DNA of 64,000 nucleotides from Mesorhizobium sp. B2-1-1 (GTDB lineage: Bacteria; Pseudomonadota; Alphaproteobacteria; Rhizobiales; Rhizobiaceae): contig NZ_CP083955.1 in the NCBI RefSeq assembly GCF_006442975.2, forward strand, positions 372,001-436,000, in the 5' to 3' direction. Below, piece after piece: positions 25,834-35,037 of the stretch (its first letter is position 1; the number at the start of each line of letters is the position of its first letter). The position numbers and the translations under genes were made by a program. Under the pieces are notes generated by a model that saw only the letters and a program-made list of their open reading frames with translations, was not told where the DNA came from and made no database searches.

Positions 25834-26874
25834 CTACGCGCCGCCGATCACCATGACTTTGGGCTGGCTGGCCAATGCGAATGCAGCGAATGAGCGCTGC
25901 ACCCGTTCTAAATCGAGGCCGTCGGCAATGATGACCAGCCGCGATGTGCGGTCTTGGCTCGGCCACGCCTCCATATGTACAGGAGGATGAACGAGATGCT
26001 GCACACCGTGGACCGCGACCGGGCGGTCTTCACCTGCGATGTTCAGGATGCCCTTCACCCGAAGGACACGCTCTCCATGTCTGTTGAGCAGCATGGTGAG
26101 CCATAAGCCGAACGCGGTCCAATCGACTTGCTCGTCCCAGACCAGGACGCAGGATGCGATCGCCGCTTGATGCGCCTGTCCGTCGGCAGTCGCCAACACG
26201 GCAGCCTCCTCGCAGAAGAAGCCTGACTGCGATTGCAGCTGGCTTGCACGGGCTACAGTCTCCTGCTCGAACAGATCTCGTGCGCAGAACCCGGAGCGGA
26301 CATTCAGTATCGGGGCATCCGGATTGATGCGCTCCAGCCGATCTGCAAGTCGCCCGATTTTGGCGTCGTCAGCGAGATCGGTCTTGGTCATGACCAGCCT
26401 GTCGGCAATGGCCACCTGACGATTGGATTCGATATATCGGTCGAGGTTGGCAATCCCGTTCATGACGTCGACGGTGGTCACCACATTTCCCACGATGAAA
26501 TGGTGCTTCAGCATCGGATCGGATTTTAGCGTCGAAAGAATCGGAAATGGGTCAGCCAGCCCCGTACTTTCGACCACTACCTGCCGGAACGGGGATATCT
26601 GGCCTCGCTCCCGCTTCGAATATAGATCGCGGATCGCGTCGGCCAGTTCACCGCGCACGGTGCAGCACACGCAGCCGGACTGAAGCAGTACCATGGTTTC
26701 GTCAATTCGTTCCACCAAGTGGTGGTCGAGCCCAACCTGGCCGAATTCATTGATGAGCACGGCCGCGTCCGATAGATCAGGGTCATCAAGCAACCGTTTC
26801 AGAAGCGTCGTTTTGCCCGAGCCGAGAAAACCTGTCAGCAGGTGGACCGGGGTGAAAGGCGGTAGTTCAGCCAT
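25834..26874 (-). CDS. CobW/COG0523-type G3E GTPase, putative metallochaperone
   Basis: This is a 346-residue P-loop GTPase of the G3E group. Walker A is GFLGSGKTTLLKRL, the metal-binding CxCC motif is SGCVCCTVRGEL, the Mg-binding region is VVESTGLADPFP and the guanine motif is TKTDLAD. The C-terminal CobW_C domain includes RVLRVKGILNIAGED. Members deliver or insert Zn or Co into client enzymes. ATG 26874 overlaps the stop of the upstream 110-residue gene by eight bases, so the two are coupled. The client is unknown and no Zur box is seen upstream. Confidence 0.88.
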   Translation of the reverse strand: MAELPPFTPVHLLTGFLGSGKTTLLKRLLDDPDLSDAAVLINEFGQVGLDHHLVERIDETMVLLQSGCVCCTVRGELADAIRDLYSKRERGQISPFRQVVVESTGLADPFPILSTLKSDPMLKHHFIVGNVVTTVDVMNGIANLDRYIESNRQVAIADRLVMTKTDLADDAKIGRLADRLERINPDAPILNVRSGFCARDLFEQETVARASQLQSQSGFFCEEAAVLATADGQAHQAAIASCVLVWDEQVDWTAFGLWLTMLLNRHGERVLRVKGILNIAGEDRPVAVHGVQHLVHPPVHMEAWPSQDRTSRLVIIADGLDLERVQRSFAAFALASQPKVMVIGGA

Positions 26875-27199
26875 CGCGACCGGCTTCGAAGCTTGCGATG
26901 ACATCGGCCTCCAACGGATCGCAAGTCCTGCCCGAAAGACGCTCCGCAGCCTGCCATAGGTGTCCGAGATCGTTGATGATCTCGGTCTTGCCCGTTCGCG
27001 TTGAAATGACAAAGGCCGTCCCCTGCCAGTCCGCCAGCCGCATGCCGAAGGAGGCCAGGATGAGATTAGCTATCCTGACGCGATTGGCGCGCTCACGGCG
27101 CCGGTCAACGTTTTCGACGTTGCGCGTGTAAACGCCGGGCCGGGCCACGGCATCGGTCCAATGTTCGTTGCTGCCTAGAACGCCGCATAGCGAGCACAT
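26867..27199 (-). CDS. Small Cys-containing hypothetical protein coupled to a CobW GTPase
   Basis: A 110-residue protein starts MCSLCGVLGSNEHWTDA, so a CxxC pair stands at positions 2 and 5 with a nearby His. It continues with a helical basic part (RRRERANRVRIANLILASFG) and LADWQGTAFVISTRTGKTEI. It has no signal peptide. Its stop overlaps the CobW start, which suggests that it is the metal-receiving partner or a regulator of that GTPase. I know of no assigned function. The N-terminal CxxC could hold Zn or a cluster. Confidence 0.65.
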   Translation of the reverse strand: MCSLCGVLGSNEHWTDAVARPGVYTRNVENVDRRRERANRVRIANLILASFGMRLADWQGTAFVISTRTGKTEIINDLGHLWQAAERLSGRTCDPLEADVIASFEAGRDG

Positions 27200-27330
27200 G
27201 ATCTGCTCCTTGGATGACCGTCTTCGGAGACCGTTTGACCCCGACAGGGCCTTACAGTTCCTCTGTAGGTGGTTGCCCTGCCTGGCGATGCCAAGTCCCC
27301 CCTGCCTGGTCTACCGCAGGCTTCGACCAG

Positions 27331-27373
27331 AAGAAGAACGCGGTCTCGGAAATGCCGAGGCCGCGTTCTTCTG
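27331..27373 (-). terminator. Strong terminator after the ABC substrate-binding gene
   Basis: Near-perfect arms AGAAGAACGCGG and CCGCGTTCTTCT, with an inner TCTCGG/CCGAG pairing, lie 10 bases after the binding-protein stop. On the minus strand it ends in a T-rich run. It insulates the importer operon from the CobW pair. Confidence 0.85.
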
Positions 27374-27382
27374 TCGAGGAAC

Positions 27383-28597
27383 TCAAGGGGCCGGGATCGG
27401 CTTAACCTTGTTTGGCTCCAGCCAGCCCTTGGTCGGCTCACATTTTCCGCAGTTGATGCCGGGCAAATTGTCGGCGTAGGTCACGTCGGGCAGATCCTTG
27501 ATGGTTGCGCCCGGCGTGGGCGTACCATCTTGCACCGACTTCAAGCTGAGTTCGGGCAGCAGATCGCCGTTCAGCGAGGTGTCGATGAAGAGCGGTGGCA
27601 CCTTGTCGGCAGGGAAAGTGTTGCAGCCGTCAACGAAGGTCTCACCCTGGCAGAGCTTCACATCCTGCGGCTCAACCCATGGCAGCGGATATTCGATGTT
27701 GTTAGCGGTTAGCTTCTTCTTGCCGGTCACGACTTCCATCATGAGCTTGAAGGCGTAGCCGCCAACGGCCGGACCCGCGCTCGAGGAGACGCCTTTCAGG
27801 CCCTTGGCCTGCATTGCCGGATCCGCCATCGCGAGACGATAGCCGTTGTTGGACTGGCCGGCAATCACGACCAGCTTGTCGGGACGACTGTTGATGACGG
27901 CTTGCAAAGAGCCAAAGGTGCCGTCAACCGTCCAGATACCGTCGACGTTGGGGTGCGCGGCTAGGATCTTGGCAACCTCCTCCTGCGAGGTCGCGTCGTT
28001 CCAGTTGCCATAGAAATCGCCGACGATCTTGATGTCGGGATATTTCTTGAACACGCCATAGGCCTGTTCGTCATAGGTCTTGGTCACGGTCGTGCCGGCG
28101 ACGCCGTGGTTGAAGATCAGCTCTCCCTTGCCGCCCATCTGGTTCACCATCCACTGCGCCGTATTGGCGCCGTAACGGGCGGTGATGTTGGAGACGTTGT
28201 GCGCGCAGGACTCCGTAACCGTACTGTCGTATGTGAACACCACGACGCCTTGATCGCAGGCTTGCTTGATGGTGCGGTTGAGCGCAGTCGGCGAGAGCGG
28301 ATACAGAAGAATGGCGTTGGCGCCTGCCGCGATCATGCTCTGGAGGTCAGATATCTGCTTCTGCACGTCGGTGCCGGAGATAATGGTCTTGAACTCTACC
28401 TGGTTGTCGTAAGGCGGGGTCGAAGCCAGTGCCTTGATGCCGTTGGCGGCGCTCGCCTGCCAGGTGTTGCCGCTGTAGCTCATGTTCAGGAACACCTTGT
28501 AGGTATCCTGGGCATTCGCGCTGGATGTCCCCAGACCAAGCAACGTGGCGGCGATGGCCGCCCGGCCGTAAGTCAGTCTACGCGAAGCGTTCTTCAT
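27383..28597 (-). CDS. Ribose-type sugar ABC transporter substrate-binding protein
   Basis: This 404-residue periplasmic protein has a signal peptide (YGRAAIAATLLGLGTSSANA, cut near 29). The mature part has the type I periplasmic-binding pattern: KVFLNMSYSGNTW, SDLQSMIAAGANAILLYPL, VVVFTYDSTV and IWTVDGTFGSLQAV. It has extra Cys residues (CAHN, CQGETFVDGC, CGKC) and a long C-terminal tail of about 60 residues that plain RbsB lacks. It is the last gene of a four-gene importer operon. The ligand cannot be read from sequence and need not be a sugar. Confidence 0.88.
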   Translation of the reverse strand: MKNASRRLTYGRAAIAATLLGLGTSSANAQDTYKVFLNMSYSGNTWQASAANGIKALASTPPYDNQVEFKTIISGTDVQKQISDLQSMIAAGANAILLYPLSPTALNRTIKQACDQGVVVFTYDSTVTESCAHNVSNITARYGANTAQWMVNQMGGKGELIFNHGVAGTTVTKTYDEQAYGVFKKYPDIKIVGDFYGNWNDATSQEEVAKILAAHPNVDGIWTVDGTFGSLQAVINSRPDKLVVIAGQSNNGYRLAMADPAMQAKGLKGVSSSAGPAVGGYAFKLMMEVVTGKKKLTANNIEYPLPWVEPQDVKLCQGETFVDGCNTFPADKVPPLFIDTSLNGDLLPELSLKSVQDGTPTPGATIKDLPDVTYADNLPGINCGKCEPTKGWLEPNKVKPIPAP

Positions 28598-28627
28598 GTT
28601 CTTTCTCCCATTTGAAGCGACCGCCGA

Positions 28628-29638
28628 CTAACGGCTTCGCAGATTGAGCCGCCCACGCTGGAGCAGCAAAGCGATGATGATGATCCCGCCCTGCACCAGG
28701 TCGCGGAATCCCTGCGAGAGGCTGAGCGTGGTGATGACGGTGGACAACGTGCTGAGGAAGAGCGCGCCGGCAAGAGTTCCGAGATAGATGCCGGAGCCAC
28801 CGGTGACCCGTGCGCCGCCGATGACGACGGCGGCGATGGAGGGCATCAGCAGCGCATCGCCCATGTCAAGCGTCGCGCTCGAGGAATAGCCGGCCAAGAG
28901 GATGCCGGTCATTCCGGCACAAAGGCCGCTGATGGCATAGACTGCGATGGTGAGCGCGGCGATCGGCAGGCCCAGCACGTTGGCCGCGCCAGGGCTGCTG
29001 CCAATGGCGTAGAGCTTGCGGCCTTCCGCGCTCTTGTTCTGGAACAGCCAGGCGAACACCGCAAAGACGATTATGAAATAGACGGGGTAGGGTACCCCCA
29101 GCCAGCGGGAGCTCATGAACTGCTGGATCGCAGGAGCGACCGATTGTTGCGAATTGCCCGCGGTGAAACCCAGCGCCACCCCGAAGAATGTGATGCCGGA
29201 CGCCAGCGTCACGATGAAGGGCGGGATCTTGGCAATCGCCACACCGATGCCGTTGATGAGACCGATGCCAAGACAGCACAAGAGGGTAAGCGGAATGGCG
29301 TACAGCAGCGCGTCGTTGCTGCCGCGCGTAAGTTCCGCGATCATCATGCCGCCGACACCGATGACCACGCCCAGTGACAAGTCGATGCCGCCCAGAAGGA
29401 TCACCAGCCCCTGCCCGAACGAAGCGACCACCAGGAAGATGGCGGTAACCAGTATGGCGGTGAGCTGGTCGAACGAACCGAAATTGGGACTGGCGATCTT
29501 CGTGCCGATGACCAGCAGCGCCGTGGCGGCGAACACGGTGATCGGCGGCACAAGGTCCGATGAGACAAGTGCGCGGCGCGCGCTCTGCGCGCCGTGCTCG
29601 GACGTCTGTGCCGGGGTCGTAATGTCCTTGTCGGTCAT
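28628..29638 (-). CDS. Ribose-type ABC transporter permease (second permease)
   Basis: This is a 336-residue membrane protein with eight or more hydrophobic segments. It carries the branched permease signatures SFGQGLVILLGGIDLSLGVV, INGIGVAIAKIPPFIVTLA and AVVIGGARVTGGSGIYLGT. Its ATG overlaps the stop of the preceding permease gene by one base (TGATG-type coupling at 29638). Each permease probably supplies half of a heterodimeric channel. The N-terminal 40 residues are cytoplasmic and polar. Confidence 0.9.
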   Translation of the reverse strand: MTDKDITTPAQTSEHGAQSARRALVSSDLVPPITVFAATALLVIGTKIASPNFGSFDQLTAILVTAIFLVVASFGQGLVILLGGIDLSLGVVIGVGGMMIAELTRGSNDALLYAIPLTLLCCLGIGLINGIGVAIAKIPPFIVTLASGITFFGVALGFTAGNSQQSVAPAIQQFMSSRWLGVPYPVYFIIVFAVFAWLFQNKSAEGRKLYAIGSSPGAANVLGLPIAALTIAVYAISGLCAGMTGILLAGYSSSATLDMGDALLMPSIAAVVIGGARVTGGSGIYLGTLAGALFLSTLSTVITTLSLSQGFRDLVQGGIIIIALLLQRGRLNLRSR

Positions 29639-30612
29639 CAGGCTTCCCTTCTCGCGGAACGGCGCGCCAAATAGACGGAGGCTTGGCCGAAAAGGATTGC
29701 CAAGATCATGATAAGTCCGTTGAAGATGTTGGTGTAAAAGTCAGCCACGCCGAGCGCGAACAGCATCTTTTGCAACACCGTCAAAATACCTGCACCGGCC
29801 AGCGTGCCGACCACCCCGCCGCGACCGCCGAACAGGGACGTGCCGCCGATCGCGACCGCCGCGAACATGAACAGCAAGAAGGAATCGCTGATGCGTGGAT
29901 CGCCCGAACCGATCTCGGCGCTGAAAACGAAGCCGGCCATGGCATAGAACAGGCCGGCGGCCACGAAAGCGAATAGCCTGGTGGCGCGGATATTGAGCCC
30001 CGAGAGCCGCGCGGCCGTCTGATCCGTGCCGACCGCGTACATTGCTATGCCCATGCGCGAATGCTTGAGCAGAAACCAGAAGACGAGCACCAGCACCAAC
30101 AGGATCGCCGGCACGGGAATGCGTAGAATGTCGCCGGTGATGCCATAAGCGATGGATTCCACCACCTCGCCGCCAGGTGCCGGAAGGATGAGGAGCGCGA
30201 TGCCTTGGCATGCGATCAGAGAACCGAGCGTCACGGCGAGCGACTGCAGTCCAAAATAGGCGACCAGTATGCCGTTGAGACCACCGACCACGAGGCCGAC
30301 CAACAGAACCAGGCCGAAGCTGCCAAGGGCGCCCGCATCGCCGCCACTCACCGTCGCCACCACCACATTCGCGATGGCGATCACACCGGGGCCCGAAAGG
30401 TCCAGCTCGCCGCATACCACGACGAGCGTCAGTCCCGTTGCGGCGAGGGCGAGTACGATGGCGTTGTTGAGGAGGTTACCGATGCCGAACAGCGAGAGTG
30501 CCGAAGGCTCGTGGGCGGCATAGACGGCGAACATGACGATAAGCAGGCCGATGGCGGCGACCGCTCCGTTGCCTAGAATTGTCAAGCGGCCGCGAGGCGT
30601 ATCGGATGCCAT
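29638..30612 (-). CDS. Ribose-type ABC transporter permease (first permease)
   Basis: This 324-residue integral membrane protein has TGLTLVVVCGELDLSGPGVI and VGGLNGILVAYFGLQSLAVTL, and the coupling loop AVAIGGTSLFGGRGGVVGTLA. These are the marks of RbsC-like permeases. It begins two bases after the ATPase stop and overlaps the next permease by one base. Ser-Gly-Pro in place of the usual Ser-Gly-(Gly/Val) after DLS is a small deviation. The operon is controlled from the region 32151-32468. Confidence 0.9.
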   Translation of the reverse strand: MASDTPRGRLTILGNGAVAAIGLLIVMFAVYAAHEPSALSLFGIGNLLNNAIVLALAATGLTLVVVCGELDLSGPGVIAIANVVVATVSGGDAGALGSFGLVLLVGLVVGGLNGILVAYFGLQSLAVTLGSLIACQGIALLILPAPGGEVVESIAYGITGDILRIPVPAILLVLVLVFWFLLKHSRMGIAMYAVGTDQTAARLSGLNIRATRLFAFVAAGLFYAMAGFVFSAEIGSGDPRISDSFLLFMFAAVAIGGTSLFGGRGGVVGTLAGAGILTVLQKMLFALGVADFYTNIFNGLIMILAILFGQASVYLARRSARREA

Positions 30613-30614
30613 CG

Positions 30615-32150
30615 TTACGCCCCTTGGGCGGCAGGCCGCCGCGACCCGTCGCGATAACCGGATGCCAGCGACAGCATACGGTCCTGTGAGAGATGGTCGC
30701 GGCCCAGCTCGCCGGCAATCGAATTGCGGTAGAGAACGAGGCAGCGATCACAGAGCTGAACGAGTTCGTCCAGTTCAGTCGAATAGAACAGGATCGAGCC
30801 GCCATCGCGCACGAACGCGCGCATCATGGCGTATATGTTGCGCTTGGCGCCGACATCGACACCGCGCGTGGGATCGAACAACAGCAGGCACCGCGCGCCC
30901 GTTATCAGCGCCCGCGCCAGCACCGCCTTCTGCTGGTTGCCGCCCGAAAGCGCGCCGACGTTGAGGGGCAGGAGCTGCTTCGAAAGGTTCACTGCCGGGG
31001 TTACCTGCTCCACCAGCCGCAGCTCGGAAGATCTGTTTACGAGCTTGAATGGGCTCACCTTGTCTATCACCGGCAGCGAGATATTCGCCTGCGTGGTGAG
31101 ATCGTGAAACAGTCCTTCGGACTTTCGTTCCTCCGGCACCAGCACCATGCCGAGCCTACGCGCCGCGCGAGGCGAGCCGACCGAAGTCGCCTTGCCTGCG
31201 ATCGAGATCGTGCCCTCTCGCAGCGTCGACAAGCCCACCAGCGACTTGAAGAGACTGGACTGCCCGTGACCCTCCAGACCCGCCACACCAAGAATCTCGC
31301 CGGGAGCCAGCGAGAAGCTGATATCATTGACGCCAGGGCCGATCAGGTGACCGACCTCCAGCGCCGGCGTGGCGCCGACGCGAACCGCCGACGGCGCCTT
31401 CTCCGCGGATTCAACCACGGAGCGACCGGCCATACTGCTGAATATCGCTTCGTCGCTCATGGATTCAACATCGCTTTCCAGCACCTTGCGGCCGTTACGC
31501 AGGATAACGCAGCGCTGGCACAAGCGGCGGATCTCGTCGAGCTTGTGGCTTATGTAGAGCACTGACGTGCCGCCACGAACAGCGGCATCGACCAGCTTGA
31601 AAAGCCATTCACGGTCGGAGAGCGCGGCGGTCGCTTCGTCGAGCACCAGCACGGCCGGGCGGTGCCGCAGCGCACGCACGATCTCGACCTTCTGGCGCAT
31701 GCCGAGCGGCAGATCCTCGACCAGCCGCCGGGGCGCGATATCCGCCACGTCATGGGCTTGAAGAATCTCAGCCGCCTCACGCTCGATGTTGCGCGCCGAC
31801 ACCAGACCAAGGCGGTTGAGTGCCGGGCGCGGCAGGAACAGGTTCGCGGCCACTGACAATGTCGGAATCAGGCTGAGTTCCTGGAAGGCGGTTGCTATGC
31901 CGGCCAAGCGGGCGTCCACAATGCCCTGCGGCTTGAAAGGAGCGCCGCGCAATTCGATGGAGCCGGTATCAGGTGTGACGACGCCACTCAGTATCTTCAC
32001 GAGTGTCGACTTGCCGGCGCCATTTTCGCCGAGCAGACCGCACACTTCGCCGGAGCGCATTTCAAACGAAATATCCTCAAGCGCAATCGTGGCACCGTAG
32101 CGCTTGGACACGGATCGGAAATCAAGGACGTTGTGCGTTCTATCCTTCAT
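30615..32150 (-). CDS. Ribose-type ABC transporter ATP-binding protein (two ATPase domains)
   Basis: This 511-residue RbsA-type protein has two nucleotide-binding domains. Domain 1 has Walker A GENGAGKSTLVKIL, signature DLPLGMRQKVEIVRAL and Walker B VLVLDEATAAL. Domain 2 has a degenerate Walker A (GLEGHGQSSLFKSL, no Lys) and signature LSGGNQQKAVLARAL. Its Walker B is LLLFDPTRGVD, in which the usual Asp-Glu pair is Phe-Asp. Only domain 1 should hydrolyse ATP efficiently, as is common for this family. It is the first gene of the importer operon, and a perfect FadR-type operator lies 26 bases upstream of its start. Confidence 0.92.
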   Translation of the reverse strand: MKDRTHNVLDFRSVSKRYGATIALEDISFEMRSGEVCGLLGENGAGKSTLVKILSGVVTPDTGSIELRGAPFKPQGIVDARLAGIATAFQELSLIPTLSVAANLFLPRPALNRLGLVSARNIEREAAEILQAHDVADIAPRRLVEDLPLGMRQKVEIVRALRHRPAVLVLDEATAALSDREWLFKLVDAAVRGGTSVLYISHKLDEIRRLCQRCVILRNGRKVLESDVESMSDEAIFSSMAGRSVVESAEKAPSAVRVGATPALEVGHLIGPGVNDISFSLAPGEILGVAGLEGHGQSSLFKSLVGLSTLREGTISIAGKATSVGSPRAARRLGMVLVPEERKSEGLFHDLTTQANISLPVIDKVSPFKLVNRSSELRLVEQVTPAVNLSKQLLPLNVGALSGGNQQKAVLARALITGARCLLLFDPTRGVDVGAKRNIYAMMRAFVRDGGSILFYSTELDELVQLCDRCLVLYRNSIAGELGRDHLSQDRMLSLASGYRDGSRRPAAQGA

Positions 32151-32175
32151 TCCACCTCTTCCCAGTCTTCCCTAT

Positions 32176-32188
32176 TTGGTCAGACCAA
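32176..32188. promoter_or_regulatory. FadR/GntR-type operator, perfect palindrome, upstream of the importer operon
   Basis: TTGGTCAGACCAA is a perfect 13-base dyad of the TGGTCnGACCA class bound by FadR-family regulators. It lies 26 bases upstream of the importer ATPase start, a position that would block transcription. Confidence 0.72.
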
Positions 32189-32261
32189 GATTGGAGCTAG
32201 CACGCCTTACCCGCCATGACAATTAAGAAAACTTGCAAGAAAGCTTGAATTTTCAGCACAT

Positions 32262-32274
32262 TTGGTCTGACCGG
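32262..32274. promoter_or_regulatory. FadR/GntR-type operator, second site
   Basis: TTGGTCTGACCGG keeps the full GGTCTGACC core and has two mismatches in the right flank. It is centred 86 bases from the first site. Confidence 0.6.
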
Positions 32275-32318
32275 AAATGGGTGGTCGAAAAGCAATGCGA
32301 AGGGCACCAAATCCACCA

Positions 32319-32346
32319 TCAATTCTGCTGTTTCCAGCAGAATTGA
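32319..32346. promoter_or_regulatory. Perfect 12-bp stem-loop between operators
   Basis: TCAATTCTGCTG and CAGCAGAATTGA flank the loop TTTC with no mismatch. It lies between the deacetylase stop and the importer promoter. It could end the upstream transcript, although no U-run follows, or it could be a binding site or leader element. Confidence 0.6.
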
Positions 32347-32398
32347 CGGGAGCTGCCATCGGCGAGATGACACAGAAAGTATAATCAATCCGATCTAT

Positions 32399-32411
32399 CG
32401 GGTCTGACCAC
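32399..32411. promoter_or_regulatory. FadR/GntR-type operator, third site
   Basis: CGGGTCTGACCAC carries the complete nine-base core GGTCTGACC with weaker flanks. It is the most distal site from the importer start and lies 58 bases past the deacetylase stop. Confidence 0.5.
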
Positions 32412-32468
32412 TCAAGCGAACCGGGCCGGAGACCGCGCGGCGATCCCGGCATAGTACGCCGAAGCCGC

Positions 32469-33368
32469 TCAGGATTTGGGACGTGCCTTGCCGCTGCGCG
32501 GGAAGCGCTTGCCGAAATCGGCCGCGATCTCTTCCATCTTGACGAACTTCACGCCCTCGAAGCCCTTCATATAGTCATGGAGCCGTTCGTGCATCTTCAG
32601 CACATGCGGCTTGCCCGACACGTCGGGATGGATCGTCAGCGGGAACACGGCATAGTCGTAGTTCTCGTAGACCCAGTCGAACTGGTCGCGCCACATCTGC
32701 TCGATATCGCGCGGGTTGACGAAGCCGTGACTGTTGGGCGAGGCCTTGATGAACATCATCGGCGGCAGGTCATCGAGATACCAGGATGCCGGTATCTCGA
32801 TGAGATCGGTCTCCTCGCCTTGCGAATACGGCTTCATCCAGCTGGATGGATGCTTGGAATAATCGATCTTCGTCCACTGGTCGCCGACCGTCACATAGTA
32901 GGGGTGATGGTCGTTATGCATCAGCGAGTGGTCGTAGAGCAGCCCCTTCTGCTTCAAAAGCTCATTTGTTTTCGAGCCGAACTCCCACCAGGGAGCGACA
33001 TAGCCGCGAGGCGCCTTGCCGCAAAGCTTGGTGATCAGGTCGACGCACTTGTTGAAGATGGCCTCTTCCTGCTCGGGCGACATGGCGATCGGGTTCTCGT
33101 GGCTGTAGCCATGCATGCCGATCTCGTGGCCAGCGTCCGCCACTTCCTTCATTTCGTCCCAAAAGCTCTCGATGGAATGACCGGGGATGAACCATGTCGT
33201 CTTGATCCCCCACTTTTCGAACATCCGAAGCAGCCGGAGGCTGCCGACCTTGCCTGCGAAGGCGCCGCGAGAGATGTCGCAAGGGCTGTCCTCACCGCCG
33301 TAGGAACCCAACCAGCCGGCGACAGCGTCAACGTCCACTCCGTAGGATACAAACATTTCTTTCGGCAT
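32469..33368 (-). CDS. Polysaccharide-deacetylase-fold protein of the HpPgdA/cyclic-imidase-like group
   Basis: This is a 299-residue NodB-fold protein without a signal peptide, hence cytosolic. It starts [20 protein letters not shown] and has a metal site of Asp14, His86 and His90 (HGYSH). As I recall, this is the same arrangement as in Helicobacter PgdA, whose close relatives include bacterial cyclic-imide hydrolases. Other motifs are [11 protein letters not shown] and YVAPWWEFG. The catabolic setting and lack of export make a polysaccharide substrate unlikely. Hydrolysis of a cyclic imide or related amide is the better guess. It follows the GntR regulator gene by about 40 bases. Confidence 0.8.
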   Translation of the reverse strand: MPKEMFVSYGVDVDAVAGWLGSYGGEDSPCDISRGAFAGKVGSLRLLRMFEKWGIKTTWFIPGHSIESFWDEMKEVADAGHEIGMHGYSHENPIAMSPEQEEAIFNKCVDLITKLCGKAPRGYVAPWWEFGSKTNELLKQKGLLYDHSLMHNDHHPYYVTVGDQWTKIDYSKHPSSWMKPYSQGEETDLIEIPASWYLDDLPPMMFIKASPNSHGFVNPRDIEQMWRDQFDWVYENYDYAVFPLTIHPDVSGKPHVLKMHERLHDYMKGFEGVKFVKMEEIAADFGKRFPRSGKARPKS

Positions 33369-33409
33369 CTCTCTTCCTTTCGTTGTTCATGTCCCCGGCC
33401 GAAGGGCGT

Positions 33410-34174
33410 CTAGGGTAGTTGCGAGGGTGGAAGACCGGCCCGGCTTCCCGCCATGCTGATATGTTTGCGCATGTAGTAGTTGGCGCCATCGGGATCGCCC
33501 ATGGCAATCGCCTCCAGGATGCGATCATGCTCCTGCACCGCGAACAGCAGATTGCCCCGCCGCTCGGTGGGCAGGCGCTGGCTCTCCAGCAGCACGCTCG
33601 CGAATGTCTGGTGCATGTCCACCAGCAGCTTGTTGCGCGAGATGCGCATGATGAGGTTGTGGAAATCGAAGTCCGTCTGCGCGTAGGAATTGAGGTCCTT
33701 TTCGCGCGCCGCGTTGCGAAAGGCGATCGTGCATTCCTTCAGGTCGGCGATCTCCTGATCGGTATGGGTCAGCGCCGCGAGCTCGGCGGCGTAGGATTCG
33801 ACGATGTAGCGGAACTGATAGACCTCGCTCAGCGAATAACGCGCCGCGAAGCGCCAGGACGGAGTTGCCGGTGCGCCGGAAGGGTCGGCACAAACGAAGC
33901 CCCGCCCTCCCTCGCGCGCAACGATCTCGCCGATGGTGGCGAGGATCGACAGAGCCTCGCGCAGCGTGGCGCGGCTCACATTGAGGTCGCGGGCCAGGTC
34001 GCGCTGCGGCGGCAATGTATCGCCTGGTCGCAACCTGCCGTCGCGGATCATCGACTGCAAGGCGGCCACCGTTGCCTGGGCCACACCGCCGCTGGCTTCC
34101 CGGCGCTCGCGCCGCAGGTCGGGCGGCTGTAAGGCCGCCGTCTTTCCATCATCACTAAGATTGCGTTTCATCAT
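33410..34174 (-). CDS. FadR-subfamily GntR transcriptional regulator (FCD domain)
   Basis: This is a 254-residue protein. The N-terminal winged helix-turn-helix runs from IRDGRLRPGDTLPPQRDLAR to VSRATLREALSILATIGEI (about 42-85). An all-helical FCD ligand domain with FDFHNLIMRISRN and EHDRILEAI follows, where Asp and His residues bind a metal and the acid ligand. Such regulators repress catabolic operons and recognise TGGTCnGACCA-like dyads. Sites of this type occur three times in each of the two control regions flanking its gene cluster. It is therefore the likely regulator of both importers and the asparaginase operon. Its ligand is probably a pathway acid. Confidence 0.9.
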   Translation of the reverse strand: MMKRNLSDDGKTAALQPPDLRRERREASGGVAQATVAALQSMIRDGRLRPGDTLPPQRDLARDLNVSRATLREALSILATIGEIVAREGGRGFVCADPSGAPATPSWRFAARYSLSEVYQFRYIVESYAAELAALTHTDQEIADLKECTIAFRNAAREKDLNSYAQTDFDFHNLIMRISRNKLLVDMHQTFASVLLESQRLPTERRGNLLFAVQEHDRILEAIAMGDPDGANYYMRKHISMAGSRAGLPPSQLP

Positions 34175-34258
34175 GGCTAGGCCCCAGCGTCAGCAGGAAT
34201 TGTCGCCACATAGCTAGAACAAGATACATTTGGATGGAACCATTCAGCCCGCGGTTGA

Positions 34259-35008
34259 TCAGAGCATGACATCGCCGCCGTTCGGATTCATGGTCGCGCC
34301 GATGTAGTAAGCGCCCTCCTCCGACGCCAGCAGCACGGCGGTGGGAGCGATTTCGTCGACATGGCCGGCGCGGCCGATCGGCAGTTCGCCGAGCTTGCGC
34401 TTCTTCCATTCCTCCGGCAGCGCCTTGAATAGCTCCGTTTCGATCGGGCCGGGACAGATGGCATTCACGGTGATGCCGTCGCGCGCCACCTCATAGGCGA
34501 GCGAGCGGGTGAAGCCGATGACACCGGCCTTGGCGGCCGCATAGTGCGCCATTTCCGGCGCGCCCTTGTGACCGAGCTGCGAGGCGATATTGATGATGCG
34601 GCCGAACTTGCGGGAAATCATCGGCTTCAGCACCGCGCGCGTGCAAAGAAAGACGCTGCGCAGGTTGACGGCCATCATCTGGTCCCACATGCCGGTGCTC
34701 ATTTCGGCGACGACGGACGTCGTGTCGATGCCGGCATTGTTGACCAGTATGTCGATATGGCCGAGCGCCGCCTCCACCTTCTTGACGGCTGCCTCGACCT
34801 GCGCCTCGTCGCTGACGTCGGCCGCGACGGCGAAGGTCCTTGCACCGAAATCAGCAAGGGCGGAGATGCGCGCCTCGGCGGCCTCGAGTTTCAGGTCGAG
34901 AACGGCCACGTCGGCGCCCTCGCGCGCGAAGGCCGTGGCAATCGCGCCACCGATGCCGCGTGCGCCTCCCGTGACCAGTGCTTTCTTTCCAGCGAGACGT
35001 CCTGACAT
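34259..35008 (-). CDS. SDR-family oxidoreductase (3-oxoacyl reductase-like)
   Basis: This 249-residue classical SDR has the cofactor motif TGGARGIGGAIATAFA, NNAG in DILVNNAGID, the catalytic Ser in INIASQLG, Tyr-x3-Lys in HYAAAKAGV and the ending YYIGATMNPNGGDVML. ATG 35008 follows an AGGAAATGGGA region. An acidic residue after the second strand (VLDLKLE) suggests NAD preference. It lies between the peptide importer ATPase and the GntR gene, all on the minus strand and probably co-transcribed. Confidence 0.88.
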   Translation of the reverse strand: MSGRLAGKKALVTGGARGIGGAIATAFAREGADVAVLDLKLEAAEARISALADFGARTFAVAADVSDEAQVEAAVKKVEAALGHIDILVNNAGIDTTSVVAEMSTGMWDQMMAVNLRSVFLCTRAVLKPMISRKFGRIINIASQLGHKGAPEMAHYAAAKAGVIGFTRSLAYEVARDGITVNAICPGPIETELFKALPEEWKKRKLGELPIGRAGHVDEIAPTAVLLASEEGAYYIGATMNPNGGDVML

Positions 35009-35037
35009 GCTTGGTTTCCCATTTCCTGGTTGATTGA

